From: Syntrophomonadaceae bacterium
Lineage (GTDB): Bacteria > Bacillota > Dethiobacteria > DTU022
NCBI GenBank assembly: GCA_003564055.1
Contig: PWSG01000138.1
Coordinates: forward strand, 1 to 10,074
Reading direction: 5' to 3'
DNA: 10,074 nt
In this document: positions 1 to 7,147 of the stretch, piece by piece
Layout: each line of letters begins with the position of its first letter
Position numbering within the stretch: the stretch's first letter is position 1
Made by a program: the position numbers and the translations under genes
Notes under the pieces: generated by a model
Told to the model about the DNA's origin: nothing
What the model saw: only the letters and a program-made list of their open reading frames with translations
Database searches by the model: none

Positions 1-2715
1 AATATCGAGGCCGGATTCAATAATTGTTGTGCTTACCAGAATCTGATATTTGCCTTCCTGAAAATCAGCCATGATCCTTTCAAGAGAAGCTTCCGGAAGC
101 TGCCCGTGCCCGACTGCAACTGAAGCTTTGGGAAATAAATTTTGTATTTTATTAGCAAAGGAATCAATACGCTCAACACGGTTAAAAACAATGAAGACCT
201 GCCCTCCACGGCTAAGTTCACGCTGCACGGCATCACGGACAAGATTTTCTGAATACTCGAGAACGTAAGTCTGGACAGGATAACGATCTTCCGGAGGCGT
301 ATCAATAATGCTAAAGTCTCTCGCCCCGGCTAATGATAAATGCAATGTCCTGGGAATGGGCGTTGCTGTCATGGCCAGGGTATCAACTTCAAGCCGCAGC
401 TGTTTTATCTTTTCTTTTTGCCGCACTCCAAAACGCTGTTCCTCATCAATAACCAGCAGCCCAAGATCGTAAAAGCGAACATCCCGGGACAGAAGCCGGT
501 GGGTTCCAATCACAATATCTACTTTGCCTGCTTCCAGGGCTTTAATTATTTCTTTTTGATTAGAAGCCGATACAAAGCGGCTTAGCTGAAAAACATTAAC
601 CGGAAACTTTTCAAAACGCTCACTAAAGGTGCGAAAATGCTGCTGGGCCAAAACCGTAGTTGGAACCAGGACAGCAACCTGTTTGCCTTCCATTACCGCT
701 TTAAAAGCCGCCCGCATTGCCACCTCTGTTTTACCATAACCGACATCGCCACAAACCAGGCGATCCATGGGATGGTTCTTTTCCATATCTGATTTTACAT
801 CACGGACAGTTTTTAGCTGATCAGGAGTTTCTTCAAAAGGAAAATGTGCTTCGAATTCTTTCTGCCAGGGATGTTCCGGCCCAAAGCTATAACCTTCAAC
901 CGCCTTTCTGGCAGCATAAAGAGCCAGCAGCTCACGGGCTAATTTTTCCACAGAACGATTAACCTTGCTTTTTAGACGCTGCCATTCATTGCCGCCCAGG
1001 CTGTGCAAACGGGGAACTGGTCCATCTCCCCCGGAGTATTTTTGAATTAAGCCCACCTGGTCGACAGGAATGTATAATTTATCTGTGCCCCTGTACTTCA
1101 AAACCAGGTAGTCCCGATTGCTTCCGCTGACTTCAAGAGTATTTAAACCCAGGTATTTGCCAATTCCGTGCTGTTCATGAACAACGTAGTCACCACTAGC
1201 CAGCTCCCGGTAATCACTTAGCCTGATCCCATCACCATGTTTTAAGCGCCTCTTCTTCTTACGGACAGGAAGCAGATTGCGCTCGGTAATTATGGCCAGC
1301 TGCAATTCAGGAATAATAATTCCCTGTTCTAAGCTGCCGGTGATCACCTGTGGTTTAATAAATCCTTCGCTTTTGTAGGTATTAATGTATTTATCCGTTG
1401 AAACATCTTCTGCAGCTGTTAAGTCAAGCAGGCTGTTGGCTCGCTCTTTAGATTCTGCCAAAAAGTAAACGCTGTAACCTTTACTGATCCAATCCTGATA
1501 ATCATTTTTAAATAAATCCCATTTGCCATGGTAAAAAGGCGCACTTTTCGCATCTATATTAATAGATTCAAAGGTTTTAAAGAACTCTCCCATTCCGGGT
1601 AAAAGGGCCAATGCAACCAGGGGGCAGCGCAAATGAGAAAACAGCTCTTCTTCTTTCCACAACAATTCTTTTTCTGGAATAAGCAGGTCTCCTTCAATAA
1701 GAGCACTGCTGCTGTAATCTTCAAATTCACTATGCAGGCTTGAGATTTTTTCAGCTATATTCTCAGGTTCCTCGATAAAAACCAGGTAATCAGAAGACAT
1801 ATAATCAAGCAATGACGAGCCTGCGCCGTAAAAGAAAGGAAAATAGCTGCTCAAGAAATCAAGGCCTTCAGGATTGGCCAACCTTTCAAGGTGACGACTG
1901 ACCTGCCGCTTTAACTTTGAAACCAGATCTTTTTCTCCCCGTTTGCGAAGCTTAAAAAGGACTCGATCCAGATAGCGTTCTATCACTTTATTTCCGCTTC
2001 TGCGAATATTTTCAGTTAGTAGAAGCTCTCTTGCCGGTAGTATGCTTATCTTTTGAAGCTGATCAGTAGAACGCTGACTTTGGGGATCATAATGACGGAT
2101 AGATTCAATAATATCATCGAACAATTCAATTCGAACCGGTTTATTCCGGCCAGGAGGGAAAATATCAATTATATCGCCACGGGCGCTGAAATGCCCCCTG
2201 GATTCAGTTAAAACTACCCGTTCATAACCTCTTTGCACCAGGTTGTTTAATAGATCCTCACGATCACAATTCATGCCGATCTGAAGGTTTATAATGAAAT
2301 CATGCCAGATAGCTGGAGGCAGGGACTTGGACACCAGCGCTGCGACAGGAGCGACATATATACCACTTTTGCCGGAATGGAGCCATTCTAAGAAACCGAG
2401 TCTTGACTGCTGATGTTCATCACTGCGGGACAAAGCATCCGTATTTATAAAAAGATCCCTTGGCCTGAGCAAATTAACCTGGTCAGGAAAAAAAGACTGC
2501 AGTTCTGAATACGTCTTTTCAGCATGAGCAATGTCACTGACGACAATTAATGCCGGCCGCCGACAATAATTGGTAAGCCCAGCTATAAAATAGTTTAGCG
2601 CGCTGCCGTCCAGACCGTTTACAGTTATTATGTTTTTCCGGTCAGCACTTACTGCATCAGAAACCTTTATAAATTTATCATTTTTGACCCATAAATCAAT
2701 TAAGAACTTAAGCAA
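1..2715 (-). CDS. mfd: Transcription-repair coupling factor Mfd (3' end beyond window)
   Basis: Mfd is a cytoplasmic ATP-driven DNA translocase that removes RNA polymerase stalled at lesions and recruits UvrA. The frame is open for 905 codons to the left edge; family members have roughly 1150-1180 residues, so the last part of the translocase and the C-terminal domain lie outside. Visible in order: a UvrB-like N-terminal module (RGDIIDIFPPG near residue 185), a CarD-like RNA polymerase interaction domain starting near residue 507 (GDYVVHEQHGIGKYLG), Walker A GDVGYGKT near 657-664, the DEEQ box of IDEEQRFGVR near 755, TATPIPRTL near 780, and STTIIESGLDI at the edge. The start is a TTG at 2713-2715, seven bases after a GGAGG at 2723-2727; no ATG fits this frame and ribosome site. 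It has its own promoter and follows a pheA relic. Identity is certain; the start is very likely. Confidence 0.97.
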   Translation of the reverse strand, partial: MLKFLIDLWVKNDKFIKVSDAVSADRKNIITVNGLDGSALNYFIAGLTNYCRRPALIVVSDIAHAEKTYSELQSFFPDQVNLLRPRDLFINTDALSRSDEHQQSRLGFLEWLHSGKSGIYVAPVAALVSKSLPPAIWHDFIINLQIGMNCDREDLLNNLVQRGYERVVLTESRGHFSARGDIIDIFPPGRNKPVRIELFDDIIESIRHYDPQSQRSTDQLQKISILPARELLLTENIRRSGNKVIERYLDRVLFKLRKRGEKDLVSKLKRQVSRHLERLANPEGLDFLSSYFPFFYGAGSSLLDYMSSDYLVFIEEPENIAEKISSLHSEFEDYSSSALIEGDLLIPEKELLWKEEELFSHLRCPLVALALLPGMGEFFKTFESINIDAKSAPFYHGKWDLFKNDYQDWISKGYSVYFLAESKERANSLLDLTAAEDVSTDKYINTYKSEGFIKPQVITGSLEQGIIIPELQLAIITERNLLPVRKKKRRLKHGDGIRLSDYRELASGDYVVHEQHGIGKYLGLNTLEVSGSNRDYLVLKYRGTDKLYIPVDQVGLIQKYSGGDGPVPRLHSLGGNEWQRLKSKVNRSVEKLARELLALYAARKAVEGYSFGPEHPWQKEFEAHFPFEETPDQLKTVRDVKSDMEKNHPMDRLVCGDVGYGKTEVAMRAAFKAVMEGKQVAVLVPTTVLAQQHFRTFSERFEKFPVNVFQLSRFVSASNQKEIIKALEAGKVDIVIGTHRLLSRDVRFYDLGLLVIDEEQRFGVRQKEKIKQLRLEVDTLAMTATPIPRTLHLSLAGARDFSIIDTPPEDRYPVQTYVLEYSENLVRDAVQRELSRGGQVFIVFNRVERIDSFANKIQNLFPKASVAVGHGQLPEASLERIMADFQEGKYQILVSTTIIESGLDI

Positions 2716-2771
2716 TTATAAGCCTCCAGTTATTTAACTGCCAGTTACGTTTATTTACAACATGGAACAGC

Positions 2772-2803
2772 AAAAATAGAGGGGAATCGACAGACCCCCC
2801 CCC
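2772..2803 (-). promoter_or_regulatory. G9 tract with terminator-like hairpin in mfd leader
   Basis: In the transcribed strand a run of nine G (2803 to 2795) is followed by a 10-nt loop and CCCCTCT (2784-2778). These can pair over seven positions, five G-C and two G-U, and A plus five T follow (2777-2772). The element lies between the predicted transcription start near 2814 and the mfd start codon. It could be a weak intrinsic terminator or attenuator. The stem is short and the T tract brief, so this is inference from sequence only. The G9 tract lets the stem slide by one or two bases. Confidence 0.35.
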
Positions 2804-2820
2804 GTTAATCCATGCCCTAA

Positions 2821-2849
2821 ATTATAACGATCATCTTCTTAAGCGTCAA
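2821..2849 (-). promoter_or_regulatory. Sigma-A type promoter of mfd
   Basis: TTGACG (2849-2844), a 17-bp spacer and a perfect TATAAT (2826-2821) form one of the best vegetative promoter matches in the window. The expected transcript would start near 2814 and carry a leader of about 100 nt before the TTG start of mfd. It lies just past the end of the pheA relic (stop at 2865-2867), so mfd has a source of transcription independent of pth and rplY. Confidence 0.8.
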
Positions 2850-2864
2850 CTTGCAGGCAGCCTT

Positions 2865-3274
2865 TTAATTCCTGCTTAACTTCCCGGCCGGATAGGTTTC
2901 GAGCAGCTTAAAAAAGGGGACCGCCTGCTTTATTGCCAGCCAAAGTTCTTATCTCCCGGGGTCATTGCGGTGTCCTTCACTGTCTATAAAGAAAAGCCAA
3001 TCGCCAATTATCTGTCTTAAAGGGCGCGATTCAATACGGGTTAGATTAATTTCCCTGAGAGCAAAATAACCCGGCAACCTGTAGAGGCTGTCATGACCGT
3101 CAGGAATTGATAAAACCTGCGAAGTTTTCTATCTTTTCCTGTTCGCAAATGATCTTGTTTAGAAAGGATTACAAAGCGGTTTGCGTTGCCTTTATTATCC
3201 TGGATACCATCTGCGAGTAAAAAAAGGTTAAAAACCCTGCCCGTTCCCTCGATTTGGTGGGGACTAAAACCCAT
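2865..3274 (-). pseudogene. pheA: Decayed 3' fragment of prephenate dehydratase (ACT-domain end)
   Basis: Prephenate dehydratase makes phenylpyruvate for phenylalanine synthesis and is feedback-inhibited through a C-terminal ACT domain. Only about the last 135 codons remain. The first frame (to about 3129) reads FNLFLLADGIQDN, NRFVILSKQD and TGKDRK, as at the end of the catalytic domain. A one-base loss in an A run (T run 3125-3128 on the plus strand) moves the reading by one. The second frame then gives LYRLPGYFALREINL, the regulatory motif ESRP, and GDWLFFIDSEGHRND. An in-frame TAA at 2949-2951 breaks it, after which AIKQAVPFFKLLETYPAGK and a final stop at 2865 follow. The N-terminal two-thirds of the gene is missing, since pth ends at 3312. 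The 77-codon ORF at 3041-3274 is part of this relic rather than a gene. Whether an intact pheA exists elsewhere cannot be seen here. Confidence 0.88.
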
Positions 3275-3311
3275 CTTGGCAAATTATTCTATTGAAATAG
3301 AATTTACCGTA

Positions 3312-3890
3312 TCAATCAGGATATGACAACCCCTGGTTATAAATATTCATTGCCGCTTCCAAGCCATCACAGATAAATAGAAGCGCTGCCTCAACAGCTC
3401 TATCGACAGCTTCGCCGATCATTTCTTGTTCGGATAAATCAATTTTCTGCAAGACATATTCTGCGCCGTCTATAAAAGAAGGTGGTTTTCCGATACCAAT
3501 ACGCAGCCGTGGAAAATCAGCAGAACCGAGAACGCTAATAATTGATTCAATACCGCGATGACCGGCGCTGCCCCCTTTTTTTCGAAGACGTATTGTTCCC
3601 GGGGGAAGATCAAGATCGTCAAAAATAATTAGCAGATCAGCCGGATCCAGCTTGAAATTTTTCATTAATGCATTAACAGCAAGCCCACTGCGGTTCATAT
3701 AGGTAAGCGGCTGGGCCAGGATTACCTGTTTTGTTTGATACTTAGTTACGGTGTATAAAGATTTGTGTCTCTGAATCGGTTTGCCGGCCTGCAACCGCCG
3801 GGACAATCCTTCAACAACCCTGAATCCGAGGTTGTGCCTGCTGCCTTCATATTCTTCCCCGGGATTACCAAGGCCGACAATTAGGTGCAT
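3312..3890 (-). CDS. pth: Peptidyl-tRNA hydrolase
   Basis: This enzyme cleaves the ester bond of peptidyl-tRNA dropped from ribosomes and so recycles tRNA. The 192 residues match the usual bacterial length. Family signatures are all present: LIVGLGNPGEEYEGSRHNLGF at the N-terminus with Asn9 and the catalytic His19, QPLTYMNRSG with Met65 and Asn66, FDDLDLPPG with Asp91 and Asp94, and KKGGSAGHRGIESI. In the last motif the position of E. coli Asn114 is Arg112. The ATG abuts the rplY stop codon with no gap and no clear ribosome site of its own, so translation is probably coupled to rplY. B. subtilis has the same rplY(ctc)-pth order, where pth is also called spoVC. Confidence 0.97.
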   Translation of the reverse strand: MHLIVGLGNPGEEYEGSRHNLGFRVVEGLSRRLQAGKPIQRHKSLYTVTKYQTKQVILAQPLTYMNRSGLAVNALMKNFKLDPADLLIIFDDLDLPPGTIRLRKKGGSAGHRGIESIISVLGSADFPRLRIGIGKPPSFIDGAEYVLQKIDLSEQEMIGEAVDRAVEAALLFICDGLEAAMNIYNQGLSYPD

Positions 3891-4577
3891 TTATTCTTTA
3901 GCTTCTTCTGTTTCTTCAGCAGCAGGAGCTTCTTCGCCCTCTTCTTCAGGAGCTGCTTCTTCGTCTTCTTCAAGCTCTTCTTCAACAGCCGGTTCAAGTT
4001 CCTCTTCGGCCATTGGCGCAAGAACCTGGGCAAGCGTGGTTTCCGGTGGAGTTATCAATTCGATATCATCAGCGAGGATAAGGCTTTCAGCAGTTATGCT
4101 GTCTCCTATATTCAGTTCTGAAATATCTATATCAAACTGTTCCGGAATGTCACCGGGCAAACATTTCACATAAACTTCCCTGGTAACCATTGACAGCACT
4201 CCGCCTTCTTCTGTGCCAACAGGTTCTCCGACAAAGTTAAGATGAACAGAAACCTCAATCTTGTCGGTCATAGAGATGCGGATAAAATCAACATGCAGGA
4301 TCCGGTCCTGAACAAGTATATCTCTTTGAATATCCCTGAACATCACCGTTTCCTGGAGTGTTTTTTTACCTCTTGCCTTAACCTTCAGATCCAGGAGAAC
4401 GTTACTTCCCCCTGTTGTTAATACCTGCCTCAAAGTACGACCGTCTACTGTCAGGGGCAAACTGTCATCCCCCCGACCATAAATAACCGCGGGAACCATA
4501 TCTTCGCTACGAAGTTTTTTGCGCTCCCCTTTACTCATAGACGGACGCCTTTTAGCATCCAATTCCATTCGTTCCAT
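3891..4577 (-). CDS. rplY: Ribosomal protein bL25, long Ctc/TL5 form with acidic tail
   Basis: This protein binds 5S rRNA in the large ribosomal subunit; in B. subtilis the homologue is the general stress protein Ctc. The 228 residues comprise an N-terminal 5S-binding domain (about 1-95, with VPAVIYGRG near 28-36), a TL5-type C-terminal domain (about 96-185, with ILHVDFIRI, HLNFVGEPVG, ELNIGDSI), and a tail from about 187 made almost wholly of Glu and Ala. The chosen ATG at 4577 follows AAGGAGG with about nine bases between. A second ATG three codons later is possible but worse placed. A promoter lies just upstream. On the opposite strand the tail reads as long serine-rich or phenylalanine-rich frames, which are shadows of this gene. 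Confidence 0.96.
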   Translation of the reverse strand: MERMELDAKRRPSMSKGERKKLRSEDMVPAVIYGRGDDSLPLTVDGRTLRQVLTTGGSNVLLDLKVKARGKKTLQETVMFRDIQRDILVQDRILHVDFIRISMTDKIEVSVHLNFVGEPVGTEEGGVLSMVTREVYVKCLPGDIPEQFDIDISELNIGDSITAESLILADDIELITPPETTLAQVLAPMAEEELEPAVEEELEEDEEAAPEEEGEEAPAAEETEEAKE

Positions 4578-4600
4578 TAATTCCAGCCTCCTTCTGCGAT

Positions 4601-4629
4601 ATTATACTGCAGGAAGCAGCGAAAATCAA
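4601..4629 (-). promoter_or_regulatory. Sigma-A type promoter of rplY-pth
   Basis: TTGATT (4629-4624), a 17-bp spacer and a perfect TATAAT (4606-4601) sit in the 57-nt gap between the prs stop and the rplY ATG. The -10 is embedded in CTGCAGTATAATA, the same 13 bases found at the glmU promoter. No separate sigma-B or sigma-H type element is evident here, although B. subtilis ctc is famous for sigma-B control. Confidence 0.7.
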
Positions 4630-4634
4630 CTTTA

Positions 4635-5585
4635 TTAAAAAAGTTCGCTTACAGAACGCTTTTCGTGAATTCTTATTATTGCCTCACCAATTAAAGGCGC
4701 TACAGAAAGAGACCTGAAACAATCCCGCATGCCCAGCAACATACCTTTATCTACCGGGATGGAGTTGGTAAAAACCACTTCTTTTATCATAGAATCGCTT
4801 AACCGTCTGAGTGCCGGACCAGAAAAAACCGGGTGCGTACAGCATGCATAAACATCACCGGCTCCTTCTCTTTTTAAGGCTTCGGCGCCGAGGGTGATTG
4901 TACCGGCAGTATCAATCATATCATCAATAAATATTGCAGTTTTGCCTTCCACTTCACCAATAATATTCATTACTTCGGCCTGGTTGGGAGCAGGACGCTT
5001 TTTTTCTATAATCGCTATCGGAAGCTTAAGGCGCTGTGCTAAATCACGGGCCCTTGTTACCCCGCCCAGGTCCGGTGATACAACAACCCCGTTTTCTATG
5101 TTTTTTTGTTTAAAGCATTGTGCCAGGATAGGCAGCGCAGTCAGGTGGTCAAGGGGGATATTAAAAAACCCCTGGATTTGTCCTGCATGTAAATCCATGG
5201 CAACGACTCTCGTAGCTCCTGCTGCCGTAATTAGATCAGCCAGCAGTTTAGCTGTAATCGGATCACGGGCCTTGGTCTTGCGATCCTGGCGGGCATATGC
5301 ATAATAGGGCACAACAACATTAAGTGATTTAACCGAGGCACGTCTGAGCGCATCTACGATAATTAATAACTCCATGATGCTGTCATTAATGGGCCCGCAA
5401 AGAGGCTGAATTAAAAAAGAATTAGTACCGCGAACACTTTCACTGATACTAATCGCTATTTCACCATCGCCAAACCGGCTTACATCGCATTCACCAAGTG
5501 GTACGCCGACATAATGAGCAATTTCCTCGGCCAACTCCCGGTTAGCGCTTCCGCAAAAAATTTTTAGTTCTTCTCCATTGACCAA
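4635..5585 (-). CDS. prs: Ribose-phosphate pyrophosphokinase (PRPP synthetase)
   Basis: The enzyme makes 5-phosphoribosyl 1-diphosphate from ribose 5-phosphate and ATP, feeding purine, pyrimidine, NAD, His and Trp synthesis. I place the start at TTG 5585, seven bases after AGGAGG. This gives 316 residues, the normal length for bacterial class I enzymes; an ATG at 5642 would add 19 residues unlike the family and lacks a ribosome site. Visible motifs are [10 protein letters not shown] near 10-19, the flexible loop [11 protein letters not shown] at 93-103, [14 protein letters not shown] with His133, [10 protein letters not shown] near 170-179, and the PRPP-binding loop [10 protein letters not shown] at 220-229. 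It lies downstream of glmU, the standard order in Firmicutes. The nicotinate phosphoribosyltransferase at the right of the window uses its product. Confidence 0.97.
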   Translation of the reverse strand: MVNGEELKIFCGSANRELAEEIAHYVGVPLGECDVSRFGDGEIAISISESVRGTNSFLIQPLCGPINDSIMELLIIVDALRRASVKSLNVVVPYYAYARQDRKTKARDPITAKLLADLITAAGATRVVAMDLHAGQIQGFFNIPLDHLTALPILAQCFKQKNIENGVVVSPDLGGVTRARDLAQRLKLPIAIIEKKRPAPNQAEVMNIIGEVEGKTAIFIDDMIDTAGTITLGAEALKREGAGDVYACCTHPVFSGPALRRLSDSMIKEVVFTNSIPVDKGMLLGMRDCFRSLSVAPLIGEAIIRIHEKRSVSELF

Positions 5586-5638
5586 AAGTAACCCTCCTAC
5601 CAGTACTTTATTGCACAATGACCGCCACCCATATAGCC

Positions 5639-5794
5639 TCAATATTTAGGCCAGGTTTGGTTGTCTGCGCAGGCAATACTTGATTCGCTTACAAAGCACC
5701 TCACTCCTGCTTCAATATTGAATTCGATATAATTAAAACAATCAGAACAGTTCTTATTCTGCTTTTTCTTTTTGAATTTGCGCATAGGGGCCAA
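5639..5794 (-). CDS. Probable small basic four-cysteine protein, unknown function
   Basis: I do not recognise this ORF. With a TTG start at 5794-5792 it encodes 51 residues. That TTG lies exactly seven bases after GAGGG (5806-5802), a better start than the in-frame ATG at 5785, which has no site at proper distance. The N-terminus is very basic ([10 protein letters not shown]). Four cysteines follow in CX2C-X13-CX8-C spacing (CSDC, GVRC, IAC), which suggests a small zinc-binding fold. It overlaps the last 41 nt of glmU in another frame and fills most of the glmU-prs gap, where the other two frames are broken by stops. It could still be a chance ORF, as it is short and I know no family for it. 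It bears no similarity I can see to the missing GlmU domain. Confidence 0.45.
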   Translation of the reverse strand: MAPMRKFKKKKQNKNCSDCFNYIEFNIEAGVRCFVSESSIACADNQTWPKY

Positions 5795-6758
5795 TTTTTT
5801 TCCCTCTGCTGACAGTGCTGTCAAATATAACTGAGTGCTGAATTTCTGCTTGGTCCTTTATAACAGCATTAGAAAGGTGAACATCCGGTCCAATACGGCA
5901 ACCTGAACCTACAATTGTCCCTTTTTGCAAGATACAATTGGGCAAGATCTCCGTATCCTTACCAATTACAACATCAGCGTCAGTATACACTGATGCCGGA
6001 TCAGGCATGCTTACACCTTTTAACATCAGGGAACGGTTAATCCTTTCTTGAAGCAGTTGCGTCGCTTCCGCCAGCTGAACCCTGTTATTAATACCCAGCC
6101 CAACCCGATAATCTTTTAGATGGTAAAGACCGGTCCTGTAACCGTCTCGCTGCATAAAGGAAATCACGTCAGTTAAATAGTATTCATTCTGTGCATTGTC
6201 TGAGCCGACAAGAGGAAGGTAGTGCTTTAAAAGCTTAATATCAAAGCAGTAGGTGCCCGTGTTGATCTCCGCTATTTCTTTCTCTTCACTCGAGGCATCC
6301 TTTTCTTCAACAATTTTTATGACCATGTTATTTTCAGAGCGGATAATCCGGCCATAACCTGTTGGATCAGGCAAACTGGTTGTTGCTACAGTAGCAGCAT
6401 TGTCACCATGCGCTTCCAGCAGACGTTTTAGGTGATCGGGCGTTAGAAGAGGTGTATCACCGCAAAGCACAAGTAAGAATCCTTCATCAGGCAAATCTTT
6501 TAGGGTCTTCAGCACAGCATGTCCGGTGCCGAGTTGTTGCTCTTGCAGTACATAACGCCACCTGCCTTTAAGAGTCTCTTTAACCAAAGAAGCGCCGTGA
6601 CCAACAACAATTAAAACATTATCTGTCAGGTCAGCCGCGCTTTCCAAAATATATTCAAGCATTGTTTTCCCGCACAGGAGATGCAAAACCTTAGGTAATT
6701 TCGAATGCATCCTCTTGCCTTCTCCCGCAGCTAAAATCACAGCCCATAATTGCTCCAT
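5754..6758 (-). CDS. glmU: GlmU uridylyltransferase, lacking the acetyltransferase region
   Basis: Full GlmU (about 450-460 residues) acetylates glucosamine 1-phosphate and then makes UDP-GlcNAc for peptidoglycan. This protein has 334 residues. The N-terminal pyrophosphorylase domain is intact: LAAGEGKRM at 9-17, KLPKVLH, QQLGTGHA at 74-81, GDTPLL with Asp101, GYGRI at 134-138, EEKDA at 151-155, EINTGTY at 164-170, and GINNR near 222-226. The left-handed beta-helix begins near 251 but stops just after KKIGPYAQI, where a complete enzyme would continue with the RPG segment. The acetyl-CoA site and catalytic residues of that domain are therefore absent. Only 168 nt lie between its stop and the prs start, too little for the missing 120 or so residues in any frame. 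The ATG at 6758 follows GGGAGGG by about seven bases. Confidence 0.9.
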   Translation of the reverse strand: MEQLWAVILAAGEGKRMHSKLPKVLHLLCGKTMLEYILESAADLTDNVLIVVGHGASLVKETLKGRWRYVLQEQQLGTGHAVLKTLKDLPDEGFLLVLCGDTPLLTPDHLKRLLEAHGDNAATVATTSLPDPTGYGRIIRSENNMVIKIVEEKDASSEEKEIAEINTGTYCFDIKLLKHYLPLVGSDNAQNEYYLTDVISFMQRDGYRTGLYHLKDYRVGLGINNRVQLAEATQLLQERINRSLMLKGVSMPDPASVYTDADVVIGKDTEILPNCILQKGTIVGSGCRIGPDVHLSNAVIKDQAEIQHSVIFDSTVSRGKKIGPYAQIQKEKAE

Positions 6759-6794
6759 CAGCAGGCCCTCCCGAAAAATAATAATCTGCTGATG
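6756..6794 (-). repeat. 9-bp inverted repeat enclosing the glmU ribosome binding site
   Basis: CATCAGCAG (6794-6786 on the coding strand) is complementary to CTGCTGATG (6764-6756), whose last three bases are the glmU start codon. The 21-nt loop contains the ribosome site GGGAGGG. A folded transcript would bury the ATG. The predicted start of the adjacent promoter is near 6790, inside the first arm, so full pairing would need a longer transcript, for example read-through from spoVG. It may instead act as a DNA operator. Confidence 0.6.
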
Positions 6795-6796
6795 TT

Positions 6797-6826
6797 ATTA
6801 TACTGCAGTAAGCTTGCCGGAGGCAA
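6797..6826 (-). promoter_or_regulatory. Sigma-A type promoter of glmU
   Basis: TTGCCT (6826-6821), an 18-bp spacer and a perfect TATAAT (6802-6797) lie in the 85-nt gap between the spoVG stop and the glmU ATG. The -35 is only moderate. The -10 sits in CTGCAGTATAATA, shared exactly with the rplY promoter. A predicted transcript would have a leader of only about 30 nt. Confidence 0.55.
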
Positions 6827-6843
6827 AAAGAATTAACGGCAGG

Positions 6844-7119
6844 TTATACTCTAACAACTGGTTCTACCATTTCTCTGCTGTAAGCATCTAAAACAGATTC
6901 CTGAACAATTGCCCTGGCTTCAGAATTAATCGGGTGAGCTATGTCCCTGAACTCACCACTGGGCGCCCGTTTGCTGGGCATTGCTACAAACAAGCCATTA
7001 TTCCCTTCAATGACTCGCACATCATGAACTACAAACATGTTGTTAAAAGTAACCGAAACAATGGCCCGCATTTTCCCTTCCCGTGTTATTCTTCGAATAC
7101 GAACATCGGTAATCTGCAT
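6844..7119 (-). CDS. spoVG: SpoVG family RNA/DNA-binding regulator
   Basis: SpoVG is a small nucleic-acid-binding regulator, first found through its effect on spore cortex and septation in Bacillus and present widely in Gram-positives, including non-sporulating species. The 91 residues cover the whole family domain: [11 protein letters not shown] at the start, [21 protein letters not shown], the conserved [22 protein letters not shown] near 43-64, and a C-terminal helix with [12 protein letters not shown]. The ATG follows AAAGGGGGGG by six bases, an unusual ribosome site made by a G7 run. It lies directly upstream of glmU as in Bacillus. Its presence is compatible with a spore-former but does not prove one. 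Confidence 0.96.
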   Translation of the reverse strand: MQITDVRIRRITREGKMRAIVSVTFNNMFVVHDVRVIEGNNGLFVAMPSKRAPSGEFRDIAHPINSEARAIVQESVLDAYSREMVEPVVRV

Positions 7120-7147
7120 AGAGGGCCCCCCCTTTATAAAATAAATA

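Noticed and set aside
2795..2803. G9 tract as a phase-variation switch for mfd
   Set aside because: The tract is in the untranslated leader, not in a coding frame or promoter spacer, so a length change would not switch a reading frame. Kept only as a possible hairpin component.
3041..3274. 77-residue minus-strand ORF as an independent small gene
   Set aside because: Its first part is prephenate dehydratase sequence and its tail is a frameshifted reading. The true continuation lies in the neighbouring frame, so it is a pseudogene fragment.
2716..3311. Fin (YabK), the zinc-ribbon gene found between pth and mfd in Bacillus
   Set aside because: No cysteine-containing small ORF of that type exists in this gap. 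What is readable there is the pheA relic, a promoter and a leader.
3781..4173. Plus-strand 130-residue ORF with a long serine run
   Set aside because: It is the reverse reading of the Glu/Ala-coding tail of rplY and the start of pth. Its low complexity comes entirely from those GAA/GAG and GCT codons, and it has no ribosome site.
4894..5304. 136-residue plus-strand ORF opposite prs
   Set aside because: It is antisense to the conserved PRPP-loop region of prs and shows no features of its own.
6811..6830. Short hairpin CTTGCC/GGCAA as a spoVG terminator
   Set aside because: The stem is only five base pairs, and on the spoVG strand the T run lies before the hairpin rather than after it.
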